Assembly (NCBI GenBank): GCA_937911045.1
Contig: CALEPX010000050.1
Span: forward strand, 1-39,347
Direction: 5' to 3'
DNA from: an uncultured Fretibacterium sp.
GTDB taxonomy: Bacteria > Synergistota > Synergistia > Synergistales > Aminobacteriaceae
Length of the DNA stretch: 39,347 bases
The notes below the pieces were generated by a model. That model was not told the DNA's origin. It saw only the letters and a program-made list of their open reading frames with translations, and did not search any database. Shown piece by piece: positions 26,507 to 34,474 of this stretch (its first letter is position 1; every line of letters starts with the position of its first letter). Position numbers and translations under genes: made by a program.

Positions 26507-27796
26507 TTATTTATGCGCAATGATTCCGTCGATCCATTCGCTCATAACTCCGGAGACTGAAGCGCAATATGTCGGGTCTTCAACGACAAGTCTGCCTTTG
26601 TTGAGCCACCAGTCATAGCCGCGATCGTTTTTGACCGGGAATTTGTTTTCGCCGTCAATATAGCCGTCGTGACTGTGATCCTGCATACACGCCGGGACTG
26701 GAGCATAGCCGCCCATATCTTTGCCCCAAGCTGCGAATCCGTCGTGAGTTGTTGTCATGTACGCGATGAAAGCACACGCTGTCCACGGTAACGGACTTGT
26801 CTTTGTGAGCATGAGATAATGTTTGTACGCGTAACCGCCGATGCCTTCGTAATTATCCTGATACGCTGCGACGGTTATGTTATTAACGGAACTTTCGCCA
26901 GTTTCCTCGACTGAGCGCAATTTCGAGTAAACGATTAATCCGGATCTGCCTGCCGCACTCTTCGTGACGAGTGTTGTGCAAATTGGACCGTCGTCTGTTT
27001 CCTGATTATACTTCTCGCACCAGAGATATACCCAGGTTAAACCGTACTTTGCGTTTTCGCCTTTGAGACCGAGTTCGTCAGCATCGTTCTGCATGTCTTC
27101 GATTAAATCCGCGTATTCAGCCTGACGTTCGGGTGATAATTTCTCGTAAGCTTCTTTGATCCATGTTGCGTACTTGTCACTGGTCATCATGTAAAGCGCG
27201 TTTTTGCCGACGAGTTCGCTGTTTACGCCCATGAATAACGGTTTTTGATCTTCCGCGACGAAATCCCACATGTTATCGAATTTCGCACCGCCGACGTTAT
27301 TGAACATGAAGACTTTATTCAGCGTCTGCAATGCTAACGGGAACTCGTTATTTTCGCGTGCAAGTCCCGGAGCTTCGAGCCATTCTTTGGGAACGAAATT
27401 CAGCAACACGCCGGTATCCAGCATTTTGCTTTTAATCTGGTTTCCGTCTTGAATCAGCGTCATTGCGTAGACCGGATTCGCGCTATTAACATCAGCGTTC
27501 AGAGCCTCGAAAATCGTGTTATTCTTGGGCTGACCCCAATCTTCTTCGAGTTTGTACGACGGATCGATCTGCTGCAACATTTTCACGAACGATGCCAGAG
27601 CAGTTTTTCCGCGACTTGAATTGCCGATTGCGACGAATTTCCTGCCGTTGGATTCTTCGATTGCCTTGCGATAAAGCTCCTCGTTGGACATGCCCTGAGC
27701 CTGCTTGATGACATCCGCGACCGATGCCGCACAAGCAACCGAGCAAATCCCGAACACAACTGCGAAAATCATAATTGCTAAAACAAACTTCTTCAT
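26507..27796 (-). CDS. Extracellular solute-binding protein, importer 2
   Basis: 429 residues from ATG 27796; the frame could also begin at TTG 27805, but that lies only 3 bases from AGGAG (27813-27809). Signal peptide of about 23 residues (FGICSVACAA). The mature part looks like a type II periplasmic binding protein with segments FVKMLQQIDPSYKLEEDWG, FNNVGGAKFDNMWDFVAEDQK and WTACAFIAYMTTTHDGFAAW, but I do not recognise the subfamily. It is the first gene of the five-gene importer operon and two bases before its permease. No substrate can be proposed. Confidence 0.75.
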   Translation of the reverse strand: MKKFVLAIMIFAVVFGICSVACAASVADVIKQAQGMSNEELYRKAIEESNGRKFVAIGNSSRGKTALASFVKMLQQIDPSYKLEEDWGQPKNNTIFEALNADVNSANPVYAMTLIQDGNQIKSKMLDTGVLLNFVPKEWLEAPGLARENNEFPLALQTLNKVFMFNNVGGAKFDNMWDFVAEDQKPLFMGVNSELVGKNALYMMTSDKYATWIKEAYEKLSPERQAEYADLIEDMQNDADELGLKGENAKYGLTWVYLWCEKYNQETDDGPICTTLVTKSAAGRSGLIVYSKLRSVEETGESSVNNITVAAYQDNYEGIGGYAYKHYLMLTKTSPLPWTACAFIAYMTTTHDGFAAWGKDMGGYAPVPACMQDHSHDGYIDGENKFPVKNDRGYDWWLNKGRLVVEDPTYCASVSGVMSEWIDGIIAHK

Positions 27797-27880
27797 AACT
27801 ATCAAACGCTCCTATCGTGTAAAAAATATTTATGCGTAAATTTTAGCGCGTGAATTTATTCTCGAACACCGTCATTTTCG

Positions 27881-27889
27881 TGATAAAAT
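27881..27889 (+). promoter_or_regulatory. Extended -10 promoter for the alpha/beta hydrolase
   Basis: TG-A-TAAAAT (27881-27889) in the 124-base divergent gap, about 25 bases before the ribosome site. No clear -35. On the other strand TAAAAT at 27845-27840 could serve the importer operon, with an equally poor -35. Confidence 0.45.
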
Positions 27890-27920
27890 TACTCAAAATT
27901 ATTTCGGAGGTTTGGTAATT

Positions 27921-28787
27921 ATGCGAAAGTTATTCTTGGCATTGTTCATGATGTTGTTGCTGGTTAATTCTGCGTGGGCTGCGTCAAATTTCGAGCAGTT
28001 CATGTTCAGCGATTCAGATTCGGATATTTCGTTCGAGTACAGTCTGTTCGTTCCTGAAAATTCCGGCGCGAAATTCCCGTTGTTAATTTACATTCCTGAT
28101 GCGACTGCTGCGGGAAAATCTGCGCGTGAAATCGTCGAGAATTATTACGGAGCGTATGTCTGGATCTCAAACGAAGACCAGTCTAAACACCCGGCGTTTG
28201 TTCTAGTTCCGGCGTTCTGTCGCAAAAACGTCGCGAATGATTCAAGCCCGTTAGCAAAAAGCGTCGTCGATGATAACTGGAACGTTGACCCTCAGGTTGA
28301 TGCGCTAATGAAGCTTGTTTCAGAACTCATGCAGAAATTCCCGATTGATGCAAATCGCATTTACACGACGGGGCAATCTATGGGCTGCATGTCGTCACTT
28401 TATCTCAACAGCAAGTACCCGGATTTTTTCGCGGCGAGCATGTACGTTTCGGGTCAGTGGGATATTTCAGTTCTGGGCAACATGACGCGACAGAAATTCT
28501 TTTACATCACGGCAGGCGGCGATCAGAAAGCTTCCGGCGGACAGGACGAGGTCATAGCTATGCTTGAGAAAGCACACGTGAATTACAGCTACGTAACTCT
28601 GGACGCGAAACACCCGAATATTTCGGCAATATACGAACAGATTGCACGGGAATTGGGCGCGAACATGATCAGATTCGAAACTGGTTCCGTTATGAAACCC
28701 GGGTATCGCAACGAACATATGGCGTCATTCGAGTATGCTTACAAGCTAGATCCGGTTCGAGACTGGTTGTTCAGACAGTCCAAATAA
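27921..28787 (+). CDS. Secreted alpha/beta hydrolase (esterase-like)
   Basis: 288 residues from ATG 27921, 10 bases after GGAGG (27906-27910); the TTG at 27912 is too close to it. Signal peptide 1-20 (cleavage after SAWA). The fold is alpha/beta hydrolase of the polyhydroxyalkanoate-depolymerase/feruloyl-esterase type: FPLLIYIPDATAAGK (first strand and oxyanion region), nucleophile elbow TGQSMGC with S153, FFYITAGGDQKA as likely acid region, and a His near LDAKHPN. The substrate is probably an ester in the periplasm or outside. It faces the malic enzyme gene tail to tail. Confidence 0.78.
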   Translation: MRKLFLALFMMLLLVNSAWAASNFEQFMFSDSDSDISFEYSLFVPENSGAKFPLLIYIPDATAAGKSAREIVENYYGAYVWISNEDQSKHPAFVLVPAFCRKNVANDSSPLAKSVVDDNWNVDPQVDALMKLVSELMQKFPIDANRIYTTGQSMGCMSSLYLNSKYPDFFAASMYVSGQWDISVLGNMTRQKFFYITAGGDQKASGGQDEVIAMLEKAHVNYSYVTLDAKHPNISAIYEQIARELGANMIRFETGSVMKPGYRNEHMASFEYAYKLDPVRDWLFRQSK

Positions 28788-28798
28788 TCGCAGGCAAC

Positions 28799-28845
28799 AA
28801 GAATCCCTCAGGGAAAATCAGAAAATTCTGATCCGGGGGATTCTT
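28799..28845. terminator. Hairpin between convergent genes
   Basis: AAGAATCCC (28799-28807) pairs perfectly with GGGATTCTT (28837-28845), with a smaller hairpin ATCAG/CTGAT inside. No T-run of more than two follows on either strand, so termination strength is uncertain, but the placement between two converging genes fits. Confidence 0.5.
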
Positions 28846-28854
28846 CGCGTGTGA

Positions 28855-30030
28855 TTATATTCTCGCAACTCCGGATTTTCTCGCGGCATCGGCAACTGCA
28901 CTTGAGACTGCTCTCCCAACTCTGGGGTCAAAAGCTGCCGGAATTATGTAATCTGGTGAGAGTTTCTCGGGTTCGACAAGTTCTGCGAGTGCGTGTGAAG
29001 CTGCAATTTTCATGGCTTCGTTAATATCGCTGGCTCTGGTATCAAACGCCCCTCTGAAAATTCCTGGGAATGCCAGCACGTTGTTAATCTGGTTAGGAAA
29101 GTCACTGCGCCCTGTTGAGACGATTTTCGCACCGGCGGATTTAGCTTCATCCGGGAAAATTTCCGGCGTAGGATTCGCACAGGCAAATATTATCGCGTCA
29201 CGAGCCATTGAACGCACCATTTCCTGATTGACGCTTCGAGGCGCAGATACCCCGATGAATACATCAGCACCTTTCATAGCATCGGACAAATTTCCGCGCA
29301 AGTTCTCAGGATTTGTTATTTCGGCGATCTCGTGTTTGATCCAGTTCATGTTTTTCTCGCGAGACTTGTGAATGATTCCGGCTCTGTCACACAGCGTGAT
29401 GTTTTTCGCACCGGCTCTGAGCAGTAATTTCGTGATGGCTATTGCTGCTGCACCTGCTCCGTTGACGGCGATTTTGATCGTATCGAGTTTCTTGTCGACA
29501 ACTTTGAGCGCGTTGATTAAGCCTGCTAGAGTGATTACGGCTGTTCCGTGCTGGTCATCGTGAAAGACTGGAATATCGCAACGTTCTTTCAATTTGCGTT
29601 CGATCTCGAAGCACCTTGGAGCTGAAATGTCTTCGAGATTTATGCCGCCGAATGATCCTGAAATGTTATACACGGTTTCTACAAATTCATCGACATCTTT
29701 GGTTTTGACGCACAACGGAAACGCATCAACACCCGCGAATGATTTGAACAGGACGCATTTACCCTCCATGACGGGCATACCGGCTTCGGGCCCAATGTCG
29801 CCTAAACCGAGAACCGCGCTGCCATCGGTTACGACTAAGCACAAGTTATGTCTGCGTGTTAGCTCGTAGCTGCGTGAAATATCTTTCTGAATTGCCAGAC
29901 ACGGCTCAGCAACTCCGGGTGTATATGCGAGTGACAAGTCGTCCTTTGTTGAGACGGGAACTGTTGCGACGACTTCGATTTTCCCGCGCCATTGTTCGTG
30001 AAGCCTTAAAGATTCTTTTGCGTAATCCAT
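28855..30030 (-). CDS. NAD(P)-dependent malic enzyme
   Basis: 391 residues. It decarboxylates malate to pyruvate with reduction of NAD(P). Family segments present: LAYTPGVAEPCLAI, TDGSAVLGLGDIGPEAGMPV, PVFHDDQHGTAVITLAGL (catalytic and metal region), the nucleotide-binding loop NGAGAAAIA and CANPTPEI. The length matches the short bacterial form without a phosphotransacetylase domain. Cofactor preference is not readable with confidence. ATG 30030 was chosen, 9 bases after GGAG; a TTG precedes it by one codon. Two copies of TATATTAAC lie just upstream. It is a single gene. Confidence 0.9.
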   Translation of the reverse strand: MDYAKESLRLHEQWRGKIEVVATVPVSTKDDLSLAYTPGVAEPCLAIQKDISRSYELTRRHNLCLVVTDGSAVLGLGDIGPEAGMPVMEGKCVLFKSFAGVDAFPLCVKTKDVDEFVETVYNISGSFGGINLEDISAPRCFEIERKLKERCDIPVFHDDQHGTAVITLAGLINALKVVDKKLDTIKIAVNGAGAAAIAITKLLLRAGAKNITLCDRAGIIHKSREKNMNWIKHEIAEITNPENLRGNLSDAMKGADVFIGVSAPRSVNQEMVRSMARDAIIFACANPTPEIFPDEAKSAGAKIVSTGRSDFPNQINNVLAFPGIFRGAFDTRASDINEAMKIAASHALAELVEPEKLSPDYIIPAAFDPRVGRAVSSAVADAARKSGVARI

Positions 30031-30133
30031 CAAGTTTTACTCCTAGTTAATATAGTTAATATAATCATAATCTTTGCCTGAGATTTTACAGCAAAAAACG
30101 TTACGTATCAAATCAAATCCAAGCGAGTGACAC

Positions 30134-30162
30134 TGGATAATTTGCTACATTCGTGCTAGAAT
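30134..30162 (+). promoter_or_regulatory. Promoter of the lipase-like gene
   Basis: TGGATA (30134-30139), 17-base spacer, TAGAAT (30157-30162) with TG-C before it (extended -10). It lies 30 bases before the TTG start of the following gene. Confidence 0.5.
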
Positions 30163-30191
30163 ACACGCATAAATTATACGAGGTGATCTTT

Positions 30192-32531
30192 TTGAAACAT
30201 AAGCGATTGTTTTGCGGCATCATGTTGAGTTTGCTCTTGACGGTGCCTGCGTGGGGAGAATTTGTAGCTTTAGAACGCGATTTGACGAACGGCAATATTA
30301 TTTGCAACTTCACATCGACGAGCTACACTGACAAGAACGGTCAAGCATTAACAGAGCAGGCTTTGTCCCAGATTTCCGGAGCAGGCTACTCGAAAACTGG
30401 ATTGACTGCTGACGGCAACACGCGATTGATTTTGCGCTACCAGAGCGATTCAGCAGGTGTTGTGAGTTTCAGCGCGCCGAGTTATTTCGTGCTTGAGAAT
30501 TTGTCGGATAGAGAAATATTGACTAGTTCGACGCAAATTCAGGCAGTTCAGGTTGGCGGCAAATATCAGGCTTCGGCAGTGTTGATTGCTCCGGAGACTT
30601 TCCCGGCGAGTTTGACGTTTCCATCTGGGAATTTCACGGTTACGGCGAATTTCACACCTGATACAGGCTCAGCAGTTTCCGAGAATCTGAATTTGACGCT
30701 GAAGGCTCCGACGGTAGTGTTGCTTCACGGATTATTCATGGACAACGCGAAGACTTTCGGACACGGAACTAATGCTGGAGTTTGGGACGCTTTGGAGAAA
30801 GCCAGCTTTGATGTCGTAGGCGTAAATTACGATTGGCAGAAATTACCCAGAGTGTTAATCTCAAATGATAATAACGTCTTCGTTCGGAGTTTCACGGACA
30901 TATTCGACGCTCTGAACGAATCCGGAATTGCTTCGACAAGGCTTGATCTCGTAACGCACAGCACGGGCGGCATAATCGCCAGGCAATTTCTCAGGAACGA
31001 TCTCGACACCGGAAACAAGAGCGCATTATCGTACAATCAGGGCATGATTCGCAGAGTTGTAACGTTAGCTGCACCGAATAACGGCACACCTTGGGGAACT
31101 TATTTCTCACGAGGCTTCAGCAGGTTAGGCGAAACTTGGCAAGCTTGGGATGGTCACTCGACTTGGGAGTTGGCGTGTGGGCTCTTGAAAATTTATCTGG
31201 ATCAGAAATATCCTGTGAGTGATCTTATGGGCGAATTTGGCAACAGCAGCGGTTATTTGACGGACTTGGGCTATCCGAACGTGCCATTTCACAGCATTTA
31301 CGACGTACTCGGAACCGAGGGAACTGCAACTCTCGATAATACCATCAGTGAACTCAAGAAAGGCGTAGTCAATACGGATTCGTTATCGTGGCTGCCTGAA
31401 CAATTTGTTGTATCGCTGCAGAAGCATATCGGCACGATTTCAACTGTGGCTAGCATGGTGCCATTGGACGGATTTTTCAACGCGCTTTTCGACGGCAATG
31501 ATCACGATTTGTGCGTAACTGACAAGAGCGCGACGCATAATTTCCCGGCAAATGCTACGACAAAATTCGAGGGGCTGGATTATTCGCATGTTCTAATCGG
31601 CAGGAAAGACGCCATAGCTGAGAAAGTGATCTCGCTCCTGAAGGCTGACGTGCAGAATTTCATGGTGAACACGGCTTCAACAAGTCGATATGACGCAGCG
31701 TTTGACGCAGCTCTTGCAAATTACGAAGGTTATCTGGCTAAGCTTGCTGATGATGCTGATGATTATTCTGAGCTTTACGATGACTCACTTGATCTGGATA
31801 CCGGAGAACTCGAGACTGAATATTTCGGTGCTGATGAAGATGATTTCCCGAATATACAGAGCATAACATTCTCGGCTGCAGCAAAAGATGCTGACAACAA
31901 GTTCAACAACGACGTTTACATGCGTGTAAGTGACATGAAGGGCTCTGCGCAGTTCTTCAAAGTTGCTGAATCAGGAGATGTTAGTTTTGACAATCAGCTT
32001 TGGCTTTCAAATGAGAACGTTGGAGTTATTGAGCTCTCGTACATGATGTACAATCCTGCGACAGATAAGACGAGCGTTTCGTATCCTGTCAGGCTAGCAA
32101 TTCCGCCGATATTGGACTCTGGCGTGAAGCGCGTATTCACACCGAACTCGAAGATTTACCTGAATGCCGGCGATGAAGTTGCGTTGAATTTGTTCCTGCA
32201 GATTAACGACGGCGACAAGATTTTCAACGTTGCGGCACCTGAGTTGGGCTTGGCTGAATGGGAGAATGAAGATGCCTCAGTTGCTGAAGTTCTCAACACT
32301 GGCGAAGTTCGCGCGCTGAAATCCGGCTCAACAACGCTCACTGCGAAAATCACGGACAATGGCAAGACTTATGATGCGAAAGTTACGGTCGTAGTTCTCT
32401 CGGAGAAATCTGCCGGCAGCAATAACACAAGTCACAGCAGCAGTGGTGGCGGCGGTGGTTGTGATTCAGGCTTCTCGCTCATGACGTTGGCTCTAGTTTT
32501 TGCAGTCCAGAAGTTGCGCACGAAGAGATAG
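30192..32531 (+). CDS. Secreted lipase-like alpha/beta hydrolase with Big2 domain and Synergist-CTERM tail
   Basis: 779 residues from TTG 30192, preceded by GAGGTGA (30180-30185); an earlier TTG at 30153 falls in the promoter. Signal peptide 1-19 (PAWG). A beta-rich N-terminal part about 20-175, then the hydrolase: VVLLHGLFMDNAKTFGHG (oxyanion strand), nucleophile VTHSTGG with S257, LAAPNNGTPWG typical of PGAP1/lipase-type esterases, and a later HDLC segment that may hold the catalytic His. A bacterial Ig-like (Big2) domain lies about 690-755 (ALKSGSTTLTAKITDNGKTY). Then come SSSGGGGGCDSG, a hydrophobic segment and LRTKR. It probably acts on lipids or esters at the cell surface. It is followed by a strong terminator and stands alone. 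Confidence 0.82.
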   Translation: MKHKRLFCGIMLSLLLTVPAWGEFVALERDLTNGNIICNFTSTSYTDKNGQALTEQALSQISGAGYSKTGLTADGNTRLILRYQSDSAGVVSFSAPSYFVLENLSDREILTSSTQIQAVQVGGKYQASAVLIAPETFPASLTFPSGNFTVTANFTPDTGSAVSENLNLTLKAPTVVLLHGLFMDNAKTFGHGTNAGVWDALEKASFDVVGVNYDWQKLPRVLISNDNNVFVRSFTDIFDALNESGIASTRLDLVTHSTGGIIARQFLRNDLDTGNKSALSYNQGMIRRVVTLAAPNNGTPWGTYFSRGFSRLGETWQAWDGHSTWELACGLLKIYLDQKYPVSDLMGEFGNSSGYLTDLGYPNVPFHSIYDVLGTEGTATLDNTISELKKGVVNTDSLSWLPEQFVVSLQKHIGTISTVASMVPLDGFFNALFDGNDHDLCVTDKSATHNFPANATTKFEGLDYSHVLIGRKDAIAEKVISLLKADVQNFMVNTASTSRYDAAFDAALANYEGYLAKLADDADDYSELYDDSLDLDTGELETEYFGADEDDFPNIQSITFSAAAKDADNKFNNDVYMRVSDMKGSAQFFKVAESGDVSFDNQLWLSNENVGVIELSYMMYNPATDKTSVSYPVRLAIPPILDSGVKRVFTPNSKIYLNAGDEVALNLFLQINDGDKIFNVAAPELGLAEWENEDASVAEVLNTGEVRALKSGSTTLTAKITDNGKTYDAKVTVVVLSEKSAGSNNTSHSSSGGGGGCDSGFSLMTLALVFAVQKLRTKR

Positions 32532-32575
32532 AATAGAGAATAGAAGAATAGACAGAACTTTATAATTTGCAAACG

Positions 32576-32620
32576 CCCTCTTGAATTTCGAGTTGCGATT
32601 TTCGAGAGGGTATGTTTTTT
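32576..32620 (+). terminator. Rho-independent terminator after the lipase-like gene
   Basis: CCCTCTTGAA (32576-32585) pairs with TTCGAGAGGG (32601-32610) with one G-U pair, followed by TATGTTTTTT. It also lies just past the end of the convergent prolyl-tRNA editing gene and may act for both. Confidence 0.8.
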
Positions 32621-32623
32621 GGT

Positions 32624-33100
32624 TCAGAACTCTGTGACGGAATTTCCGTGTTCTTTGATGAGCGCGATCAAATCCTGAGTGTTAATCCAAATCGTAGCGG
32701 TATTTTCGAGCGGATGTATGCCGATTTTGCCGTGAATGAAATCCCTGTCGATGTAGAACTGCACGATTTTCTCGCGGTCATTCAGCAATCCGAACGGGGT
32801 CACAGCTCCTTTGTATAGCCCGAGAATTTCTGAGAGATCACTTTCCGATGCGAAACTCAGTCTTCTTGTTGCGAATTGAGCCTGAAATTCTTTCAAATTG
32901 ACGACGCGCTTTTCTCTTACGCTAATCAGGTAGTAATTACGCTTCTTATCATCACGCACGAAAAGATTCTTCGCAATGATTTCCGGATTGGGAATTTTCG
33001 CCTCCAGCATTTCCTCGATTGTGAAAACCGGAACATGTTGAGTAATCTCGTACTTGATTCGCTTTTGATTCAGCAGTTCGTATAATTCGTTCTGTGTCAT
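32624..33100 (-). CDS. Prolyl-tRNA editing protein (YbaK/ProX family)
   Basis: 158 residues from ATG 33100, 9 bases after GGAGG (33114-33110); an in-frame ATG at 33130 has no ribosome site and overlaps the likely promoter. It is a free-standing trans-editing domain that removes mischarged alanine (or cysteine) from tRNA-Pro. Family segments: HVPVFTIEEM, AKNLFVRDDKKRNYYLISV (the catalytic Lys is usually in this strand), GAVTPFGLLND and GIHPLENTATIWI. Length is normal for the PrdX/ProXp-ala group. Confidence 0.88.
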   Translation of the reverse strand: MTQNELYELLNQKRIKYEITQHVPVFTIEEMLEAKIPNPEIIAKNLFVRDDKKRNYYLISVREKRVVNLKEFQAQFATRRLSFASESDLSEILGLYKGAVTPFGLLNDREKIVQFYIDRDFIHGKIGIHPLENTATIWINTQDLIALIKEHGNSVTEF

Positions 33101-33131
33101 GTGATTAATCCTCCGTGTTTTTTGTGTCATG

Positions 33132-33140
33132 ATTATAGCA
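33132..33140 (-). promoter_or_regulatory. Extended -10 promoter of the prolyl-tRNA editing gene
   Basis: On the minus strand TG-C-TATAAT (33140-33132), with a leader of about 25 bases before ATG 33100. No -35 match better than 3 of 6 is seen. Confidence 0.5.
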
Positions 33141-33170
33141 GCATATCAGGGAAAATTGCGTATATTACGT

Positions 33171-33199
33171 TTGCTGTAAATTTTCGCATCTGGTATTAT
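33171..33199 (+). promoter_or_regulatory. Promoter of the Sm/cold-shock-like gene
   Basis: TTGCTG (33171-33176), 17-base spacer, TATTAT (33194-33199) with TG-G before it. It is 35 bases before the TTG start. Confidence 0.55.
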
Positions 33200-33233
33200 T
33201 GACCGCAAGAATAAAGAAAAGGAGTTATCGCAT

Positions 33234-34166
33234 TTGAAAAAAGAATTTATCCAGAATTTTGTGAATAAGCAGGTTGAGATATTTTTGCGTCAGGATATAC
33301 CGAGTGTGAGCGGTGTGTTATTGGGCGTTGATGATGATTTTCTGCTGTTTGAGAATGAGATTTGGTCGCGTGAATTAATCCTGGGTATCAGGCAGGTCAA
33401 TGCCCCGAAAGTTTCGAGCAAACCCGCAAAATCAACGGCTGAAGCAATAGTCTCGAACAAGCCCGCAAAATCAACGACTGAAGCAATCGTTTTGCCAGAT
33501 CGCAGATTCACCGGAGTTTTGACGACATTTCACCGTGATGAGCATCGGCGTTGGGGATTTATCGAGTCGCCTGAGCTTATCAAAGCCGGAATTTCTCTCA
33601 AAGACAATGGCAAACTCTTCGTGCATATTAACCAGGTAACGGATGATGTTCTGTATGAAAAACTGCTCAACGGGGAAATTGAGGATATGAATATTCAGGT
33701 TACGTTCAGGTTAACGCAAAATCAACGCGGTCTTGCAGCCGATGACGTTCGAGAAGTTGAAGACGTCAAATTGGGAGAAGTCGTGAATATCGAGCAAAAG
33801 CAATCTCAGCCAAAGACGGAGCCAGCTAATCTTGATAGTCTTTATGATATTGACACGTCTGAACTCGGCGAAATTGATTATTTCCGCAGATATGAGGCAG
33901 TTCCTCACGGGGAAATTCGCATCGCTGGGAATAAATTGTTCCGGTTTGATGACGTTGACGTTATTGATCCTGCGTTAGCTGTGTTTCTCGAAGTCACGCC
34001 CAATGCTGAGGGACAGGCAGTTCGTTTCGTTCGCAAAATGATGTCCAACGGGAGATTTAAGGCGGTCAAAGTTCAAGCAGCAGTTCCGTTCCCTGACGAT
34101 AAGCTCAAAGAATGGGACAGCCTGATTAAGAAAGCGAAAGAACGTTTGCAGCTCGAAAGATCATAG
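33234..34166 (+). CDS. Putative RNA-binding protein with Sm-like and cold-shock-like domains
   Basis: 310 residues, cytoplasmic, no signal peptide. TTG 33234 follows AAAAGGAG (33217-33224) with 9 bases spacing. Residues 1-57 have an Sm/Hfq-like pattern (NKQVEIFL, VSGVLLGVDDDFLLFEN, LILGIRQV). Residues about 90-165 look like a cold-shock/S1-type beta barrel (FTGVLTTF, RRWGFIES, LFVHINQV); about 225-275 a second, weaker one (GEIRIAGNKLFRF, VFLEVTPNAEGQAVRFV). The C-terminus is a charged helix. A 13-residue segment (SKPAKSTAEAIV-type) is duplicated between the first two modules. I do not recognise a named family; RNA chaperone or translation regulation is inferred from fold-like patterns only. 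Confidence 0.7.
   Translation: MKKEFIQNFVNKQVEIFLRQDIPSVSGVLLGVDDDFLLFENEIWSRELILGIRQVNAPKVSSKPAKSTAEAIVSNKPAKSTTEAIVLPDRRFTGVLTTFHRDEHRRWGFIESPELIKAGISLKDNGKLFVHINQVTDDVLYEKLLNGEIEDMNIQVTFRLTQNQRGLAADDVREVEDVKLGEVVNIEQKQSQPKTEPANLDSLYDIDTSELGEIDYFRRYEAVPHGEIRIAGNKLFRFDDVDVIDPALAVFLEVTPNAEGQAVRFVRKMMSNGRFKAVKVQAAVPFPDDKLKEWDSLIKKAKERLQLERS
33414..33491 (+). repeat. 39-bp tandem duplication inside the RNA-binding candidate
   Basis: Bases 33414-33452 and 33453-33491 are direct copies with only a few substitutions, encoding two 13-residue linker units. The period is a multiple of three, so copy number could change without breaking the frame. Confidence 0.8.
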
Positions 34167-34324
34167 CGAAACATCCCGGGAAAGCATTTGATACAGACGT
34201 GAATGCAAATGCTAATACGAGTATGAATGATGCGTTCACGTGTGGATAAGTTGCTGCTGCAAATTCAATCAGTTTCAATCAGTGTGTTTTCGCGATGAAA
34301 TTTCTCGAAGGAGGCTTTGAGCGT
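34167..34324. other. Intergenic stretch with hairpin, DnaA-box-like site and 9-bp repeats
   Basis: AGCATTTG (34183-34190) and CAAATGCT (34206-34213) form a perfect 8-bp stem without a T-run. TGTGGATAA (34241-34249) is a perfect reverse DnaA-box consensus but stands alone. TTCAATCAG is repeated directly at 34264-34272 and 34274-34282, a spacing of one helical turn that would suit a dimeric regulator. No gene is seen before the ribosome site at 34308-34315. Confidence 0.4.
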
Positions 34325-34462
34325 GTGAGAGCAATCGGCGCGTTTCTGGTTGACGCTCACAGCGTGCAGGAGTGTATCCAGTATCACCTATCACCGGAAT
34401 ATTTGAAAATGTTGAGAGGTTTCTATATCTGTGGTAATATGTTATACACTGAAATTTTTTAG
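34325..34462 (+). CDS. Possible small ORF, 45 residues
   Basis: GTG 34325 lies 9 bases after GAAGGAGG (34308-34315), one of the best ribosome sites in the window, and opens a frame of 45 codons to TAG at 34460. The peptide begins MRAIGAFLVDAHSVQECIQY and is moderately hydrophobic at the end (GFYICGNMLYTEIF). The stop overlaps the AGGAGAG site of the next gene, so coupled translation is possible. I recognise no family. It may instead be a leader peptide or a remnant. Confidence 0.4.
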   Translation: MRAIGAFLVDAHSVQECIQYHLSPEYLKMLRGFYICGNMLYTEIF

Positions 34463-34474
34463 GAGAGATGGAAC

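Noticed and set aside
34241..34249. Replication origin suggested by a perfect DnaA box
   Set aside because: Only one box is present, with no AT-rich unwinding region and no dnaA, dnaN or similar genes nearby.
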